64,000 nt of DNA. Origin: Dermabacteraceae bacterium TAE3-ERU5. GTDB lineage: Bacteria; Actinomycetota; Actinomycetes; Actinomycetales; Dermabacteraceae. Both the position numbers and the translations under genes were made by a program. How positions within the stretch are numbered: the first letter of the stretch is position 1; the number at the start of each line of letters is the position of its first letter. Below the pieces are notes generated by a model. The model was not told the DNA's origin, did not search any database, and saw only the letters and a list, made by a program, of their open reading frames with translations. The DNA lies in assembly GCA_019218375.1 (NCBI GenBank), contig JAHUUK010000002.1:62001-126000 (forward strand), written 5' to 3'. Shown piece after piece: positions 8,847 to 19,630 of the stretch.

Positions 8847-11492
8847 ATGGCTTCTTCTGACGCGACCTATCTGCTGATCGACGGGCACGCGATGGCGTTC
8901 CGTGCCTTCTACGCGCTTCCCCCGGAAGCGTTCACCCTGCCCACGGGTGAGGCCACGAATGCGGTCTACGGCTTCGCCAGCATGATGTTTAACCTGATAG
9001 AGAAGCATCAGCCCAGCCACGTGGCGGTGGCTTTCGACCTTTCCGGGCCGACCTTCCGCGACGAGATCTACCCCGCGTACAAGGACGGCCGCGACGCCAC
9101 TCCGGAGGCGTTTAAGGGGCAGATAGATCGCATAAAGACGATGCTCGACTCGCTAGGTGTGAAATGGCTAACCGCCGAAGGGTTTGAGGCAGACGACATC
9201 GTGGCCACCCTCGCGCAGCGTGCGGAAGACGAGGACGCGCGGGCGCTCATCTGCACCTCAGACCGTGACGCCTTCCAGCTGATTAGCGAACGCGTTTCCG
9301 TACTCAAGCCGGTAAAAGGCCTGAGCGAGCTGGAACCGCTGACTCCCGCCGACATCGTGGCGAAGTACGACGTAACCCCGCAGCAGTACCCCGAACTGGC
9401 GGCGCTGGTCGGCGAAAAAGCCGATAACCTGCCCGGCGTGGCCGGGGTCGGCCCCAAGACGGCGGCCAAGTGGCTGAAGCAGTTTGGCGGCCTGGACGCC
9501 CTGCTGGAACGCGCCGAGGAAGTCAAGGGCAAGGCCGGGCAGTCACTGCGCGACAACCTGGAGCTAGTGCGCCGTAACCGCCGCATGAACCAGGCGGTGC
9601 GTAACGTGCCGCTGCCCGCTGCCGATCTGCGGCTGCGACCGGTGCGCGCCGCCGCAGTGCAGGAAATGTTTGACGCGCTGGCTTTCGGCGACACGATCCG
9701 GGGCCGCGTCCCCGCAGCGCTGGTGGAGGGCGGCAGCCTGGCGGCGGCTGAAGAAAAACCGCAGGAGCTTCCCGCACTAAACATCCTGCGGGCATCGTCC
9801 CTCGCTGATTTCACGGCCCCGCAAAGCGCTGCCGTACTGCTGGAATCTTCGCTACTGGCCCTGGCCGAGGACACCGAGGTGCAGGTGATTGACCTGGGGG
9901 CCGCTCCTAAGGAGCTGCGCGAAAGCCTGCTGGCCTGGTTTGCCGACGCCGAGGCGGAGAAGCTTTTCTTCGACGCGAAAGAAACTCAGCACCGGCTGCG
10001 GCGCGCGCTGGGAGAGAGCCTTACCCTAGCGGGCGCGGCAATGGATCTTTCGCTGGCGGAGTTCCTGTGCCGCCCCGATTCTCGCCCCGGCACCCTGGAT
10101 TCCCTGGCGCTGCGCCACCTACGCTGCGAACTCACGGAAGCGGAAGCCAGCGAAGGCCAGCTGCTGTTGGACGACGCGGCCGAAAGCGAGGCGCTGGCGC
10201 GTCGGGCCTGGGCGATCTGGGCGCTGACCCCGCTGCTGCGCGAGGAACTCACGCAGCGTCACGCCCTTTCCCTGCTGGAAACCCTGGAACTTCCCCTCGC
10301 CGGAGTGCTGGCGCGGATCGAGGCGGAGGGGATAGCCGTCTCCCGTGCCCGCCTGGACGAAATAGACGCCGAGCACGCGGGCAAACAGACGCAGGCGGCG
10401 CAGAGCGCGTACGCGGAACTGGACGGCGAACAGATCAACCTGAACTCGCCGAAACAGCTGCAGGAGGTTTTGTTTACCCGCCTGGAAATGCCTAAGACGC
10501 GCAAGACCCGCACCGGCTACACCACGGACGCCGACGCGCTCACCGAGCTTTACGCAAAGACGCAGCACCCGTTCCTGCGCGCCCTGCTCGATTACCGCGA
10601 AGTCACCAAGCAACGCCAGATCATCGGCTCCCTACAGTCGGCCGTGGCAGAGGACGAGCGGATCCACACCACGCTGCTGCAGAACATGGCGGCCACGGGG
10701 CGGCTTTCCTCCAAGAACCCGAACCTGCAAAACATTCCCGCGCGAAGCGAGGTGGGCAGGCGCATCCGGTCGGCTTTCCGCACCCGCGAGGGTTTCGCGG
10801 GCCTGATGACGGCCGACTATTCGCAGATCGAGATGCGCATCATGGCGCACCTGTCGGGCGATGAGGGCCTAATCGAGGCGTTCCGCAGCGGTGAGGACCT
10901 GCACGTTTTCGTGGCCTCGCGCGTATTCGGGGTCGGTTCCGACGAAGTTGATGTTGAGATGCGCGCCAAGACCAAGGCCGTCAGCTACGGCCTGGCCTAC
11001 GGCCTGAGCGCTTTCGGCCTCTCCAAGCAACTGCACATTCCCCAGTTCGAGGCGACCGCGCTGCGGGACGGCTACTTCGAGCGCTTCGGCGGGGTGCGCG
11101 ACTTCCTGGCCGGGGTGGTTGAGCGGGCGCGCGAAAACGGTTACACGGAAACCGTGCTGGGCCGCCGTCGCTACCTGCCCGACCTCACCAGCGATAACCG
11201 CATGCGCCGAGAAAACGCGGAACGCGCGGCCCTGAACTCCCCGATCCAAGGGAGCGCGGCCGACATCATCAAGCTGGCGATGCTGGGAGTGGATAGGGCG
11301 CTGCGCGAAGGGGACTACGCGAGCAGGCTCGTGCTGCAGGTGCATGACGAACTGATCGTGGACGTGGCCGCAGGGGAAGAAGAAGCGGTACGCGAGATAC
11401 TGGTTAGGGAGATGTCCGGCGCCTACGAACTCAGTGTGCCGCTGGATGTTTCCGTCGGTTTTGGCGAAACCTGGCTCGCGGCCGCGCACTAG
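8847..11492 (+). CDS. polA: DNA polymerase I
   Basis: Repair and Okazaki-fragment polymerase. The first 290 residues form the 5'-3' exonuclease (LLIDGHAMAFRAFYAL, and the acidic cluster around FEADDIVATLA). The middle domain lacks recognisable 3'-5' exonuclease catalytic residues, as in other actinobacteria. The C-terminal half is the family A polymerase, with TADYSQIEMRI (motif A), the O-helix region RAKTKAVSYGLAYGLS (motif B) and LQVHDELI (motif C). Length 881 is normal. There is no Shine-Dalgarno sequence before ATG 8847, so it may be leaderless. It is not in an obvious operon. Confidence 0.97.
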   Translation: MASSDATYLLIDGHAMAFRAFYALPPEAFTLPTGEATNAVYGFASMMFNLIEKHQPSHVAVAFDLSGPTFRDEIYPAYKDGRDATPEAFKGQIDRIKTMLDSLGVKWLTAEGFEADDIVATLAQRAEDEDARALICTSDRDAFQLISERVSVLKPVKGLSELEPLTPADIVAKYDVTPQQYPELAALVGEKADNLPGVAGVGPKTAAKWLKQFGGLDALLERAEEVKGKAGQSLRDNLELVRRNRRMNQAVRNVPLPAADLRLRPVRAAAVQEMFDALAFGDTIRGRVPAALVEGGSLAAAEEKPQELPALNILRASSLADFTAPQSAAVLLESSLLALAEDTEVQVIDLGAAPKELRESLLAWFADAEAEKLFFDAKETQHRLRRALGESLTLAGAAMDLSLAEFLCRPDSRPGTLDSLALRHLRCELTEAEASEGQLLLDDAAESEALARRAWAIWALTPLLREELTQRHALSLLETLELPLAGVLARIEAEGIAVSRARLDEIDAEHAGKQTQAAQSAYAELDGEQINLNSPKQLQEVLFTRLEMPKTRKTRTGYTTDADALTELYAKTQHPFLRALLDYREVTKQRQIIGSLQSAVAEDERIHTTLLQNMAATGRLSSKNPNLQNIPARSEVGRRIRSAFRTREGFAGLMTADYSQIEMRIMAHLSGDEGLIEAFRSGEDLHVFVASRVFGVGSDEVDVEMRAKTKAVSYGLAYGLSAFGLSKQLHIPQFEATALRDGYFERFGGVRDFLAGVVERARENGYTETVLGRRRYLPDLTSDNRMRRENAERAALNSPIQGSAADIIKLAMLGVDRALREGDYASRLVLQVHDELIVDVAAGEEEAVREILVREMSGAYELSVPLDVSVGFGETWLAAAH

Positions 11493-11553
11493 CGAGAAAA
11501 CTTTGGTGACTCGCGGCGTTTTTCGTTGCATGAGGCCTAACCAGCAGGTACAT

Positions 11554-11583
11554 TTGACCGTGACTGCGTTATACACGTATACG
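11554..11583 (+). promoter_or_regulatory. Predicted promoter of rpsA
   Basis: TTGACC at 11554-11559 and TATACG at 11578-11583 are separated by 18 bases, in the 163-base gap before rpsA. This is the best sigma-70-like -35/-10 pair I found in the window. A transcript from here would have a leader of about 65 bases. Confidence 0.6.
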
Positions 11584-11655
11584 CAGAGTCCGCCGTAAGG
11601 CGGGCGTTCACCTGTCCATATTCGACTATTTTGTTCCTACGGAGCTTCGACCTTT

Positions 11656-13128
11656 ATGACCAGCTCGACCAACAACACTGCGACCCCGCAGATCGCCATC
11701 AACGACATCGGCACCGCTGATGATTTCATGGCGGCGATCGACTCGACGATCAAGTACTTCAACGATGGCGACATCGTCGAGGGCACTGTCGTGAAGGTCG
11801 ACCGTGACGAGGTTCTCCTCGACATCGGCTACAAGACTGAGGGTGTTATCCCCTCCCGCGAACTTTCCATCAAGCACGACATCGACCCCGGCCAGATCGT
11901 AGAGGTCGGCGACGAGGTTGAGGCGCTTGTTCTTCAGAAGGAAGACAAGGAAGGCCGCCTGATCCTGTCCAAGAAGCGCGCTCAGTACGAGCGTGCCTGG
12001 GGCACGATCGAGCAGATCAAGGAAGACGACGGCGTTGTCACCGGCACCGTCATCGAGGTTGTCAAGGGCGGCCTCATCGTCGACATCGGTCTGCGTGGCT
12101 TCCTGCCCGCCTCCCTGGTTGAGATGCGTCGCGTCCGTGACCTGCAGCCCTACGTTGGCCAGGAGCTCGAAGCCAAGATCATCGAGCTGGACAAGAACCG
12201 CAACAACGTCGTGCTTTCCCGCCGCGCCTACCTGGAAGAGACCCAGTCGGCAGTGCGCAGCGACTTCCTGCAGACCCTGCAGAAGGGCCAGGTCCGCGAC
12301 GGCCACGTTTCCTCGATCGTCAACTTCGGTGCGTTCGTGGATCTGGGCGGCGTCGACGGTCTGGTACACGTCTCCGAGCTGTCCTGGAAGCACATCGACC
12401 ACCCGAGCGAGGTCGTCGAGGTTGGTATGCCGGTTACCGTCGAGGTTCTCGACGTAGACATGGACCGCGAGCGCGTCTCCCTGTCGCTGAAGGCTACCCA
12501 GGAAGATCCGTGGCAGCACTTCGCACGCACCCACGCCATCGGCCAGGTCGTGCCCGGCAAGGTCACCAAGCTGGTTCCGTTCGGTGCGTTCGTGCGCGTC
12601 GAGGACGGCATCGAGGGCCTCGTGCACATCTCCGAGCTGGCTGTGCGCCACGTGGATCTGCCGGAGCAGGTTGTCACCGTTGATCAGGACGTATTCGTCA
12701 AGGTCATCGACATCGACCTCGAGCGCCGCCGCATCTCGCTGTCGCTGAAGCAGGCGAACGAGGGCGTTGACCCCGAGGGCGACGACACCACCTTCGACCC
12801 GGCTCTGTACGGCATGGCCGCAGAGTACGACGAGAACGGCGAATACAAGTACCCCGAGGGCTTCGACCCGGAGACCAACGACTGGCTCGAGGGCTACGAG
12901 AAGCAGCGCGAGGAATGGGAGAGCGAGTACGCCAAGGCATACGAGCGCTGGACCCAGCACAAGGCTCAGGTTGCCGCTTCGCTGAAGGCCGACGCCGAGA
13001 GCGCCGCCGAGACCGAAGAGGCTCCTGCCGCTTCTTCGGCTTCGTTCCAGAGCACCTCCTCGGACGAGGGCACCCTCGCTTCCGACGAGGCCCTGGCTGC
13101 CCTCCGCGAGAAGCTGACCGGCAACTGA
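11656..13128 (+). CDS. rpsA: 30S ribosomal protein S1
   Basis: RNA-binding ribosomal protein needed for translation initiation on many mRNAs. Four S1 repeats can be followed at roughly residues 36-105, 122-190, 205-275 and 290-360. The last two are the classical type with V-x-FGAFV and GLVHxSEL. An acidic tail rich in alanine, serine and glutamate follows after residue 370. Four repeats and 490 residues are typical for actinobacteria (six in E. coli). Codon use is more biased than in neighbours, as expected of a highly expressed gene. Confidence 0.96.
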   Translation: MTSSTNNTATPQIAINDIGTADDFMAAIDSTIKYFNDGDIVEGTVVKVDRDEVLLDIGYKTEGVIPSRELSIKHDIDPGQIVEVGDEVEALVLQKEDKEGRLILSKKRAQYERAWGTIEQIKEDDGVVTGTVIEVVKGGLIVDIGLRGFLPASLVEMRRVRDLQPYVGQELEAKIIELDKNRNNVVLSRRAYLEETQSAVRSDFLQTLQKGQVRDGHVSSIVNFGAFVDLGGVDGLVHVSELSWKHIDHPSEVVEVGMPVTVEVLDVDMDRERVSLSLKATQEDPWQHFARTHAIGQVVPGKVTKLVPFGAFVRVEDGIEGLVHISELAVRHVDLPEQVVTVDQDVFVKVIDIDLERRRISLSLKQANEGVDPEGDDTTFDPALYGMAAEYDENGEYKYPEGFDPETNDWLEGYEKQREEWESEYAKAYERWTQHKAQVAASLKADAESAAETEEAPAASSASFQSTSSDEGTLASDEALAALREKLTGN

Positions 13129-13155
13129 TTTTCAGTCGCTTAAGCTAAAACGCTA

Positions 13156-13199
13156 AAGGCGGGGCATCATCCTTCGGGGTGATGCCCCGCCTTCGTTTT
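13156..13199 (+). terminator. Terminator after rpsA
   Basis: AAGGCGGGGCATCA pairs perfectly with TGATGCCCCGCCTT around a TCCTTCGGGG loop and is followed by CGTTTTA. Confidence 0.92.
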
Positions 13200-13283
13200 A
13201 CCGTAGGCCGTGAGAGAGGCTTTTCTAGTCTGGCTAGTTCATAAATCTCCTTTCACACCGCGCGGCATGGGAGAATTGGGGGC

Positions 13284-14483
13284 ATGTTGCGCTGGCTTAC
13301 CGCAGGTGAATCTCACGGTCCCTCACTGGTCGCTACCCTGGAAGGCTTTCCCGCCGGGATAGGCATTACCAGTGCGGATGTTTCGGCCGCCCTGGCGCGC
13401 CGCCGACTCGGCTACGGTCGCGGCGCGCGGCAAAAGTTCGAGCAGGACAATCTCCGCATTCTTTCCGGGCTGCGCCACGGCCTCACCATCGGCTCCCCAA
13501 TCGCATTGGAGATCGGTAACAGCGAATGGCCCAAGTGGCAGGCCGTGATGTCGGCAGACCCGGTCCCTGCGGAGGAACTGCTGCGCGATGCCGGTACGGG
13601 AGACGAACGCGAGATCGCCCGTAACCGTCCGCTCACCCGGCCCCGCCCCGGCCATGCCGACCTGGCCGGCATGCACAAATACGGGCTGAGCGACGCCCGT
13701 AACATCCTGGAGCGTGCCAGCGCCCGCGAAACCGCCGCCCGCGTGGCCCTCGGCACGTTCGCTGCCGCCCTGCTGGAGCAGGCCGCCGGGATACGCCTGG
13801 TTTCGCACACGGTAGCGGTCGGGGAGGTCAGCGTGCCGGACGGCGCACCGCTTCCCGGCCCGCAGGATACCGTGCTGCTTGACGCCGATCCGCTGCGCTG
13901 CTTCGACCCCGAAACCTCGGCGCGGATGGTGGCGGCGGTGGACGAATGCAAAAAGGACGGCGACACCCTGGGCGGGGTGGTAGAGGTGCTGGCCTATGAC
14001 GTGCCGATTGGGCTTGGCTCCCACACGCACTGGGACAGGCGGCTCGACGGGCGTCTCGCACAGGCCATCATGAGCATTCAAGCGTTCAAGGGGGTCGAGA
14101 TAGGCGACGGCTTCGCCACCGCCGCGCGGCGCGGCTCCGCGGCGCACGACGAGATCCTGCCCGCGAGCGAAACTGGCGGCGTTACCCGCGCCAGCAACCG
14201 GGCCGGGGGCCTGGAGGGCGGCATCACGAACGGGCAGGTGCTGCGCGTTCGCGGCGCGATGAAACCGATTTCCACGGTCCCCAGGGCGCTGCGCACGATA
14301 GACGTCACCACGGGAGAGGCGGCCACCGCGCACCATCAGCGTTCTGACGTTGCGGCGGTAGCGCCCGCCGCCGTTATCGCGGAGGCGATGGTCGCCCTCA
14401 CCCTGGCCGACGCCCTCCTGGAAAAGACCGGCGGGGACACCCTGGCCGAGGTGCAGCGCGCAGCGGCGGAGCTGAGCCGGTGA
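13284..14483 (+). CDS. aroC: Chorismate synthase
   Basis: Last step of the shikimate pathway, EPSP to chorismate, using reduced FMN. The N-terminus reads [14 protein letters not shown], the family signature. Later signatures are visible, including [21 protein letters not shown] and [15 protein letters not shown]. Length is 399 residues. ATG 13284 follows GGGAGA at 13269-13274, and GAGAAT lies seven bases upstream. Its TGA overlaps the GTG of the aroK-aroB fusion, so the shikimate enzymes are translationally coupled. Confidence 0.97.
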   Translation: MLRWLTAGESHGPSLVATLEGFPAGIGITSADVSAALARRRLGYGRGARQKFEQDNLRILSGLRHGLTIGSPIALEIGNSEWPKWQAVMSADPVPAEELLRDAGTGDEREIARNRPLTRPRPGHADLAGMHKYGLSDARNILERASARETAARVALGTFAAALLEQAAGIRLVSHTVAVGEVSVPDGAPLPGPQDTVLLDADPLRCFDPETSARMVAAVDECKKDGDTLGGVVEVLAYDVPIGLGSHTHWDRRLDGRLAQAIMSIQAFKGVEIGDGFATAARRGSAAHDEILPASETGGVTRASNRAGGLEGGITNGQVLRVRGAMKPISTVPRALRTIDVTTGEAATAHHQRSDVAAVAPAAVIAEAMVALTLADALLEKTGGDTLAEVQRAAAELSR

Positions 14484-16045
14484 GCCCGCGCCTGGTCCTG
14501 GTCGGCCCGATGGGGAGCGGCAAAAGCACCCTGGGCCGGGAACTCGCATCCCGGCTGAATCTGCCCTTCGCCGATTCCGACGAGGTAATCGTGGCGCGCC
14601 TCGGCATGAGCATCCCGGAAATCTTCGCGCGTTTTGGCGAGGAAACATTCCGCAGCATCGAAGCCGCGACGGTGGCCGACCTGCTGGCGCAGCACGGCGG
14701 TATCCTCTCGCTCGGTGGCGGGGCGGTGCTGAACGCGAAGACGCGGCAACTCCTGCGCGGCGAACGCGTGGTGCGCCTAACGGTTTCCCCGGAGGCCGTG
14801 GCGCAGCGTCTGACGGGGGAGGAACGCCCGCTGCTCGCCGGAGACACGCTGGCGAACTGGCGCAAAATAACTGACCTGCGGGAGCCGCTGTGGCGTGAGG
14901 TCGCGGCGCAAAGCGTAGAAACGGGGGAGCGCAGCGTAGCCAGCTGCGTGGCGGAGTTGATTCGCCTGCTGCATCCGGCGCTGCCGCAAGAAGCCGAACT
15001 GATCGGAGCACGCGATTACGCCGTGGCGATCGGGCGCGGCCTCGATGAATACCTGTGCCAGGCTATTCCCGCGGGGGTGCGGCAGATCCTGTTCGTGTAT
15101 CAGGAAACCACCGCTAAACGCGCCGGAGAAATATGCCAGAAGCTGCGCGATAGCGGCTACCTGGTAATCCCCGCCCCGGTGCCCGACGCGGAGACATGCA
15201 AGGACGTTCCGGGCATCGCGCAACTGTGGGAGAGCCTGGGCGCGGCCGGGTTCACCCGCAGCGATTTGGTGATCGGCTATGGCGGGGGCACGGTGACCGA
15301 CCTTGCCGGGTTCGCCGCAGCAACCTGGAACCGAGGCATTGCCCTAATGCAGGTCCCGACCACGGTGGCGGGAATGGTGGATGCCGCTATCGGCGGCAAG
15401 ACGGGCATCAATACGGCGCACGGGAAAAACCTGGTGGGCGCTTTCCACCCACCCGTGGCGGTGGTGAGTGACCTGTCGGCACTGGAGACCCTTCCCGAAC
15501 GGGAAATCGCGGCGGGCATGGCGGAAACCCTCAAGTGCGGTTTCATCGCGGACCCGCGCATTCTAGATATCCCCGCAGCCGACCTGCGCGATATTCGCAG
15601 CCCGGAGTTCGCGCGTGCGCTCGGCTACGCGGTGCGGGTTAAGGCCGACGTGGTCAGCCAGGACCTGCGCGAAGCGGGACTGCGGGAGATCCTCAACTAC
15701 GGACACACCTTCGGTCACGCCATCGAACTGTGCGAGGACTATTCCTGGCGGCACGGTGAAGCCGTCGCGGTAGGCATGGTTTTCGCTGCCGAACTGGCGC
15801 GCCTGAGCGGCCGCCTGGACAATGCCGCGGTGGCAAGGCACCGTGAGGTTTTGCAGCAAATGTCCCTGCCTACCGGATACCGGGGGGATTGGCAGCGGCT
15901 GCGCGCGGCCATGGGGCGCGATAAGAAAGCGCGGGGCAACACGCTGCGTTTCGTGGTGCTCGACGCCATCGCCAAGCCGTCTCGCCTGGTTAGCCCAGAC
16001 GAAGCTACCCTGCACGCGGCCTACCTGGCGCTCGCGGGCGACTAA
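14480..16045 (+). CDS. aroKB: Shikimate kinase - 3-dehydroquinate synthase fusion
   Basis: One 521-residue reading frame carries two shikimate pathway enzymes in the order AroK then AroB. Residues 1-165 are shikimate kinase: P-loop GPMGSGKST (9-17), DSDE, and LSLGGGAVL. Residues 170-521 are 3-dehydroquinate synthase: [13 protein letters not shown] near 268, [27 protein letters not shown], and metal-binding [11 protein letters not shown] near 404-414. No stop or frameshift separates them. In most actinobacteria aroK and aroB are separate adjacent genes. The next usual genes (aroQ, efp) are absent; a convergent channel gene follows. Confidence 0.93.
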   Translation: MSPRLVLVGPMGSGKSTLGRELASRLNLPFADSDEVIVARLGMSIPEIFARFGEETFRSIEAATVADLLAQHGGILSLGGGAVLNAKTRQLLRGERVVRLTVSPEAVAQRLTGEERPLLAGDTLANWRKITDLREPLWREVAAQSVETGERSVASCVAELIRLLHPALPQEAELIGARDYAVAIGRGLDEYLCQAIPAGVRQILFVYQETTAKRAGEICQKLRDSGYLVIPAPVPDAETCKDVPGIAQLWESLGAAGFTRSDLVIGYGGGTVTDLAGFAAATWNRGIALMQVPTTVAGMVDAAIGGKTGINTAHGKNLVGAFHPPVAVVSDLSALETLPEREIAAGMAETLKCGFIADPRILDIPAADLRDIRSPEFARALGYAVRVKADVVSQDLREAGLREILNYGHTFGHAIELCEDYSWRHGEAVAVGMVFAAELARLSGRLDNAAVARHREVLQQMSLPTGYRGDWQRLRAAMGRDKKARGNTLRFVVLDAIAKPSRLVSPDEATLHAAYLALAGD

Positions 16046-16055
16046 CTGCGCGTGA

Positions 16056-16799
16056 CTAGCTGATTTCGTCGATCGCTTCCTGCAGCTCGGCCTCCACCCG
16101 CTTCTGTTCGCTTCGCCTAACCCGGCGCACCAGCGATTTCAGCTGCGCCGCGGAGAGCGTGACCGACCAGTCGTCGTGCTGCGGCAGGCGCCAGCGCAGC
16201 CATTTTGCGAGGATCGCGGTGGCGGCACCGGCCGCGATCGCGAGGAACACGGTTTCGCCGGGAACCGGCAGCAGGATGCATCCCACGGTGAGTACGGAAG
16301 TGAGCAGTGCGGCGGTCGCATAGAGGGGACCGCCCCCGAAAATCTCCGGGATCTTACCCACCGCAATATCGCGGATAGCGCCGCCGCCCACCGCGGAAAT
16401 AACCCCCAGCATGATCGCGGGCAGGATACTCAGCCCGTGGTTGAGGGATTTCGCCACGCCCACTGCGGCCCAGGTGCCGATCACGGCGGCGTCCATCACG
16501 CCGATACCGACCCGCCACTTACGGCCCTCGGTTTTTACCAGGAAAGCGAAAGTGGCTCCGGCGAGCGCGCAGCACAGATACCAGGGGCCAGCGAACGCCG
16601 CCGGGGTGCCGTAGGCGAGAATCAGATCGCGCAGGATGCCGCCGCCGAGGGCGGAGATGATGGCTACGCTGGCAAAACCTACCGCGTCGAAGCGTAGGCG
16701 CCGTCCGTAGGCGCCGCCGACGATGCCGGTCAGGAATACACCAAACAGGTCCAGGTAGCGCACGATCTCGGAACTGAAAAGAAAGTCTCCGGGGGTCAC
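16056..16799 (-). CDS. TRIC-type cation channel family protein (UPF0126/YadS-like)
   Basis: Membrane protein with two copies of a three-helix unit, each marked by the glycine-rich motif GGGxxRD (SALGGGILRDL and SAVGGGAIRDI). This is the signature of prokaryotic trimeric intracellular cation channels (UPF0126). About seven hydrophobic helices are followed by a basic, coiled cytosolic tail of about 45 residues. The start is uncertain: GTG 16799 gives 247 residues, and TTG at 16808 or 16817 would add a few. It converges on the aroK-aroB gene with a 10-base gap. Potassium conduction is known for some family members; the role here is not shown. Confidence 0.82.
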   Translation of the reverse strand: MTPGDFLFSSEIVRYLDLFGVFLTGIVGGAYGRRLRFDAVGFASVAIISALGGGILRDLILAYGTPAAFAGPWYLCCALAGATFAFLVKTEGRKWRVGIGVMDAAVIGTWAAVGVAKSLNHGLSILPAIMLGVISAVGGGAIRDIAVGKIPEIFGGGPLYATAALLTSVLTVGCILLPVPGETVFLAIAAGAATAILAKWLRWRLPQHDDWSVTLSAAQLKSLVRRVRRSEQKRVEAELQEAIDEIS

Positions 16800-16860
16800 G
16801 ATGTGCAAGGCTAACAATGATGGTTACGGTGAGTCAGCGTGCGGCGCTAGCGGGGAGAGG

Positions 16861-16872
16861 AATAATACGTTC
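16861..16872 (+). promoter_or_regulatory. Predicted leaderless promoter -10 of coaE
   Basis: AATAAT at 16861-16866, six bases, then ATG 16873. This is the one case in the set where the first base is not T. Confidence 0.4.
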
Positions 16873-17508
16873 ATGGCTTTCTTACGGCGTAGCGATGATG
16901 GCGGCGGTTTCCTCGTCGGCTTAACGGGAGGTATCGGTTGCGGGAAAAGTACCGTGACCGGTTTCTGGCGCGAGGCCGGGATTCCCGTGATAGATGCGGA
17001 CGAGATCGCCCGGGCCGTTTTGAACAACCCCGGTGATGCGGTGGAGGCCGTGGTGGCGCGTTTTGGGAAACGCGTGCGGGGAGAGGACTGCCCCGTGAAC
17101 CGGGGCGAGCTGGGCCGGATCGTGTTTGCCGACCCGGCGGCGCGAGCCGACCTGGAAAGCATTGTGCTACCCAGGGTCGAGGCCGAGCTTGAGCGGCAGC
17201 AGCGCCTGGCTTTCGCGGCCGGGGCCAGGCTGGTTGTGCAGGACGTGCCCCTGCTATTCGAGAAGAACCTAGACTCCCGTTTCGACGCCGTGGTCTCTGT
17301 GCTGGCTCCCTACGATGCACGAATGGAGCGGCTGGTGGCTTCGCGCGGTAAGCCGCGCAGTTTTTTCGAGGAGGTAATCGCTGCGCAGGTGGGCGATCTG
17401 GAACGGATTCGTCGCAGCGATCTGCTGCTGCTTAATAACGGGGACAGGGAGGCGTTACGCCGCAAGGCGAATGTGGCCCTGGAAAGACTGCTTGCGCGGT
17501 TAGGCTGA
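16873..17508 (+). CDS. coaE: Dephospho-CoA kinase
   Basis: Final step of coenzyme A synthesis, phosphorylation of the ribose 3'-hydroxyl. The P-loop [11 protein letters not shown] lies at residues 17-27, followed by the conserved D-A-D-E-I-A, and [11 protein letters not shown], matching the family lid region. The upstream frame extends to 16801, but ATG 16873 gives a normal 211-residue enzyme and has the -10 hexamer at the expected distance. It is followed immediately by uvrB, a frequent actinobacterial neighbour. It is divergent from the channel gene. Confidence 0.93.
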   Translation: MAFLRRSDDGGGFLVGLTGGIGCGKSTVTGFWREAGIPVIDADEIARAVLNNPGDAVEAVVARFGKRVRGEDCPVNRGELGRIVFADPAARADLESIVLPRVEAELERQQRLAFAAGARLVVQDVPLLFEKNLDSRFDAVVSVLAPYDARMERLVASRGKPRSFFEEVIAAQVGDLERIRRSDLLLLNNGDREALRRKANVALERLLARLG

Positions 17509-17512
17509 GTGT
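17501..17512 (+). promoter_or_regulatory. Predicted leaderless promoter -10 of uvrB
   Basis: TAGGCT at 17501-17506 overlaps the coaE stop codon. Six bases (GAGTGT) separate it from ATG 17513. This suggests uvrB can be transcribed separately from coaE. Confidence 0.5.
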
Positions 17513-19624
17513 ATGCGCCCGGTTACCGATCTTGTCAGGACTGTGCACCCGTTTCAGGTGGTCTCTCCCTATCAGCCTTCCGGCGATCAGCCGCAGGCGA
17601 TTGAGGAGCTGGCGCGCCGGATCGAGGACGGCGAGGAACACGTGGTGCTGCTCGGCGCTACCGGCACGGGTAAGAGCGCGACCACCGCGTGGTTGATCGA
17701 GCGGCTGCAGCGTCCCACGCTGGTGATGGCGCACAACAAGACCCTGGCGGCGCAGCTGGCGAGCGAGTTCAGGGAACTGCTGCCGCATAACGCCGTGGAA
17801 TACTTCGTTTCCTACTACGACTACTATCAGCCGGAAGCCTACGTTCCGCAGTCGGATACCTATATCGAGAAGGATTCCTCCATCAATGCGGAGGTTGAGA
17901 GACTGCGCCACTCCGCCACCAACTCGCTGATTACCCGCCGCGACGTGGTGGTGGTTTCGTCGGTTTCCTGCATCTACGGCCTGGGCACGCCGCAGGAGTA
18001 CGTGGACCGCATGGTTTCGCTGCGGGTGGGGGACACGATTGACCTGGACGTGCTGCTGCGCCGCTTCGTGGACATGCAGTACGAACGCAACGACATCGCT
18101 TTCGTGCGCGGCACCTTCCGCGTGCGCGGCGACACGGTAGAGATCATCCCCATGTACGAGGAACTGGCGCTCAGGATTGAGTTCTTCGGGGACGAGATCG
18201 ACGCCCTTTACACCCTGCACCCGGTGACCGGCGAGGTGATTCGGGAAGAGCAGCAGGTGCATATCTTCCCCGCCTCGCACTACGTGGCCGGCCCGGAGCG
18301 TTTGGCGCGCGCCATCGGCGACATCGAAAAGGAACTGGGGGAGCGACTTAGCGAACTCGAGGGGCAAAACAAGCTCCTCGAAGCCCAGCGGCTGCGCATG
18401 CGCACCACGCACGATCTGGAGATGCTGCGCCAGATGGGAACCACCAGCGGGGTGGAGAACTATTCGCGGCACTTCGACGGGCGCGGCCCCGGCACCCCAC
18501 CGAACACGCTGCTCGATTACTTTCCGGAGGACTTCCTGCTGGTGCTGGACGAGTCCCACCAGACCATCCCGCAGATCGGCGCGATGTACGAGGGCGACCG
18601 TTCGCGCAAACGCACCCTCGTCGATTTCGGCTTCCGCCTGCCGTCGGCCCTCGATAACCGGCCGCTCAAGTTTGCGGAGTTTACCGAGCGGATCGGCCAG
18701 ACGGTCTACCTGTCGGCCACCCCCGCCGACTACGAACTTAACCTGGCCAACGGCGTGGTGGAGCAGATCATCCGCCCGACGGGCCTGGTGGATCCGGAGA
18801 TTGTGGTCAAGCCGGTGAAGGGGCAGATCGACGATTTGCGGGCAGAGATCGAGGAACGTGCGGCCAGGGACGAGCGTGTGCTGGTCACCACCCTCACCAA
18901 GAAAATGGCGGAGGACCTCACCGACTACCTGCTCGAACACGGCGTGCGGGTGCGTTACCTGCATTCGGACGTGGATACGCTGCGCCGGATCGAGCTGCTG
19001 AGCGAGCTGCGGCACGGCGAATACGACGTGCTGGTGGGTATTAACCTGCTGCGTGAGGGCCTGGACCTGCCCGAGGTGTCCCTGGTGGCGATCCTGGACG
19101 CCGACAAGGAGGGTTTCCTGCGCTCGCGCACCTCCCTGATCCAGACGATTGGGCGCGCGGCGCGTAACGTGTCGGGCCAGGTGCACATGTATGCCGACAA
19201 GATCACCGATTCCATGCAGCAGGCGATTGACGAAACGAACCGCCGCCGCGCCATCCAGATTGCCTACAACGAGGAACGCGGCATCGACCCGCAGCCGCTG
19301 CGTAAGAAGATCGCGGACGTCACCGAAATGCTGGCGCGCGAGGACGTAGACACCGAGACGCTGATGGCCAGCAAGTACCGCAAGGGGAAGGACGCGGTGC
19401 GCCAGGACCTGGCGGTGGCGACTAGCGCGACAGCGAAGGCCACCGCGGATTCGCTCGACCTGGGTGACGATCCGGTGGGCGAGCTGAGCAGACTGATAGA
19501 AGAAATGACGGTGCAGATGCACGCGGCCTCCGCCGAGCTGCGCTTCGAGGAGGCCGCGAAGATCCGCGACGAAGTGGCGGCCCTAAAGAAGGAGCTGCGC
19601 CAGATCGAGCAGGGCCAGGCTTAG
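17513..19624 (+). CDS. uvrB: Excinuclease ABC subunit B
   Basis: Damage-verifying helicase-like subunit of nucleotide excision repair, working with UvrA and UvrC encoded just downstream. Visible features are the Walker [15 protein letters not shown], the beta-hairpin region [12 protein letters not shown], the DESH box (VLDESHQT), helicase motifs VYLSATP and QTIGRAARN, and a C-terminal UVR motif ([16 protein letters not shown]) that contacts UvrC. At 703 residues it is a standard length. It starts 4 bases after the coaE stop. Confidence 0.98.
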   Translation: MRPVTDLVRTVHPFQVVSPYQPSGDQPQAIEELARRIEDGEEHVVLLGATGTGKSATTAWLIERLQRPTLVMAHNKTLAAQLASEFRELLPHNAVEYFVSYYDYYQPEAYVPQSDTYIEKDSSINAEVERLRHSATNSLITRRDVVVVSSVSCIYGLGTPQEYVDRMVSLRVGDTIDLDVLLRRFVDMQYERNDIAFVRGTFRVRGDTVEIIPMYEELALRIEFFGDEIDALYTLHPVTGEVIREEQQVHIFPASHYVAGPERLARAIGDIEKELGERLSELEGQNKLLEAQRLRMRTTHDLEMLRQMGTTSGVENYSRHFDGRGPGTPPNTLLDYFPEDFLLVLDESHQTIPQIGAMYEGDRSRKRTLVDFGFRLPSALDNRPLKFAEFTERIGQTVYLSATPADYELNLANGVVEQIIRPTGLVDPEIVVKPVKGQIDDLRAEIEERAARDERVLVTTLTKKMAEDLTDYLLEHGVRVRYLHSDVDTLRRIELLSELRHGEYDVLVGINLLREGLDLPEVSLVAILDADKEGFLRSRTSLIQTIGRAARNVSGQVHMYADKITDSMQQAIDETNRRRAIQIAYNEERGIDPQPLRKKIADVTEMLAREDVDTETLMASKYRKGKDAVRQDLAVATSATAKATADSLDLGDDPVGELSRLIEEMTVQMHAASAELRFEEAAKIRDEVAALKKELRQIEQGQA

Positions 19625-19630
19625 CGGGGC

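Noticed and set aside
13323-15011. A 562-codon open frame antisense to aroC and aroKB
   Set aside because: Antisense shadow; Arg/Pro/Ala-rich composition typical of non-coding frames in high-GC DNA.
17432-19522. A 696-codon open frame antisense to uvrB
   Set aside because: It is a GC-rich shadow of uvrB, has no recognisable domain, and uvrB itself is unmistakable.
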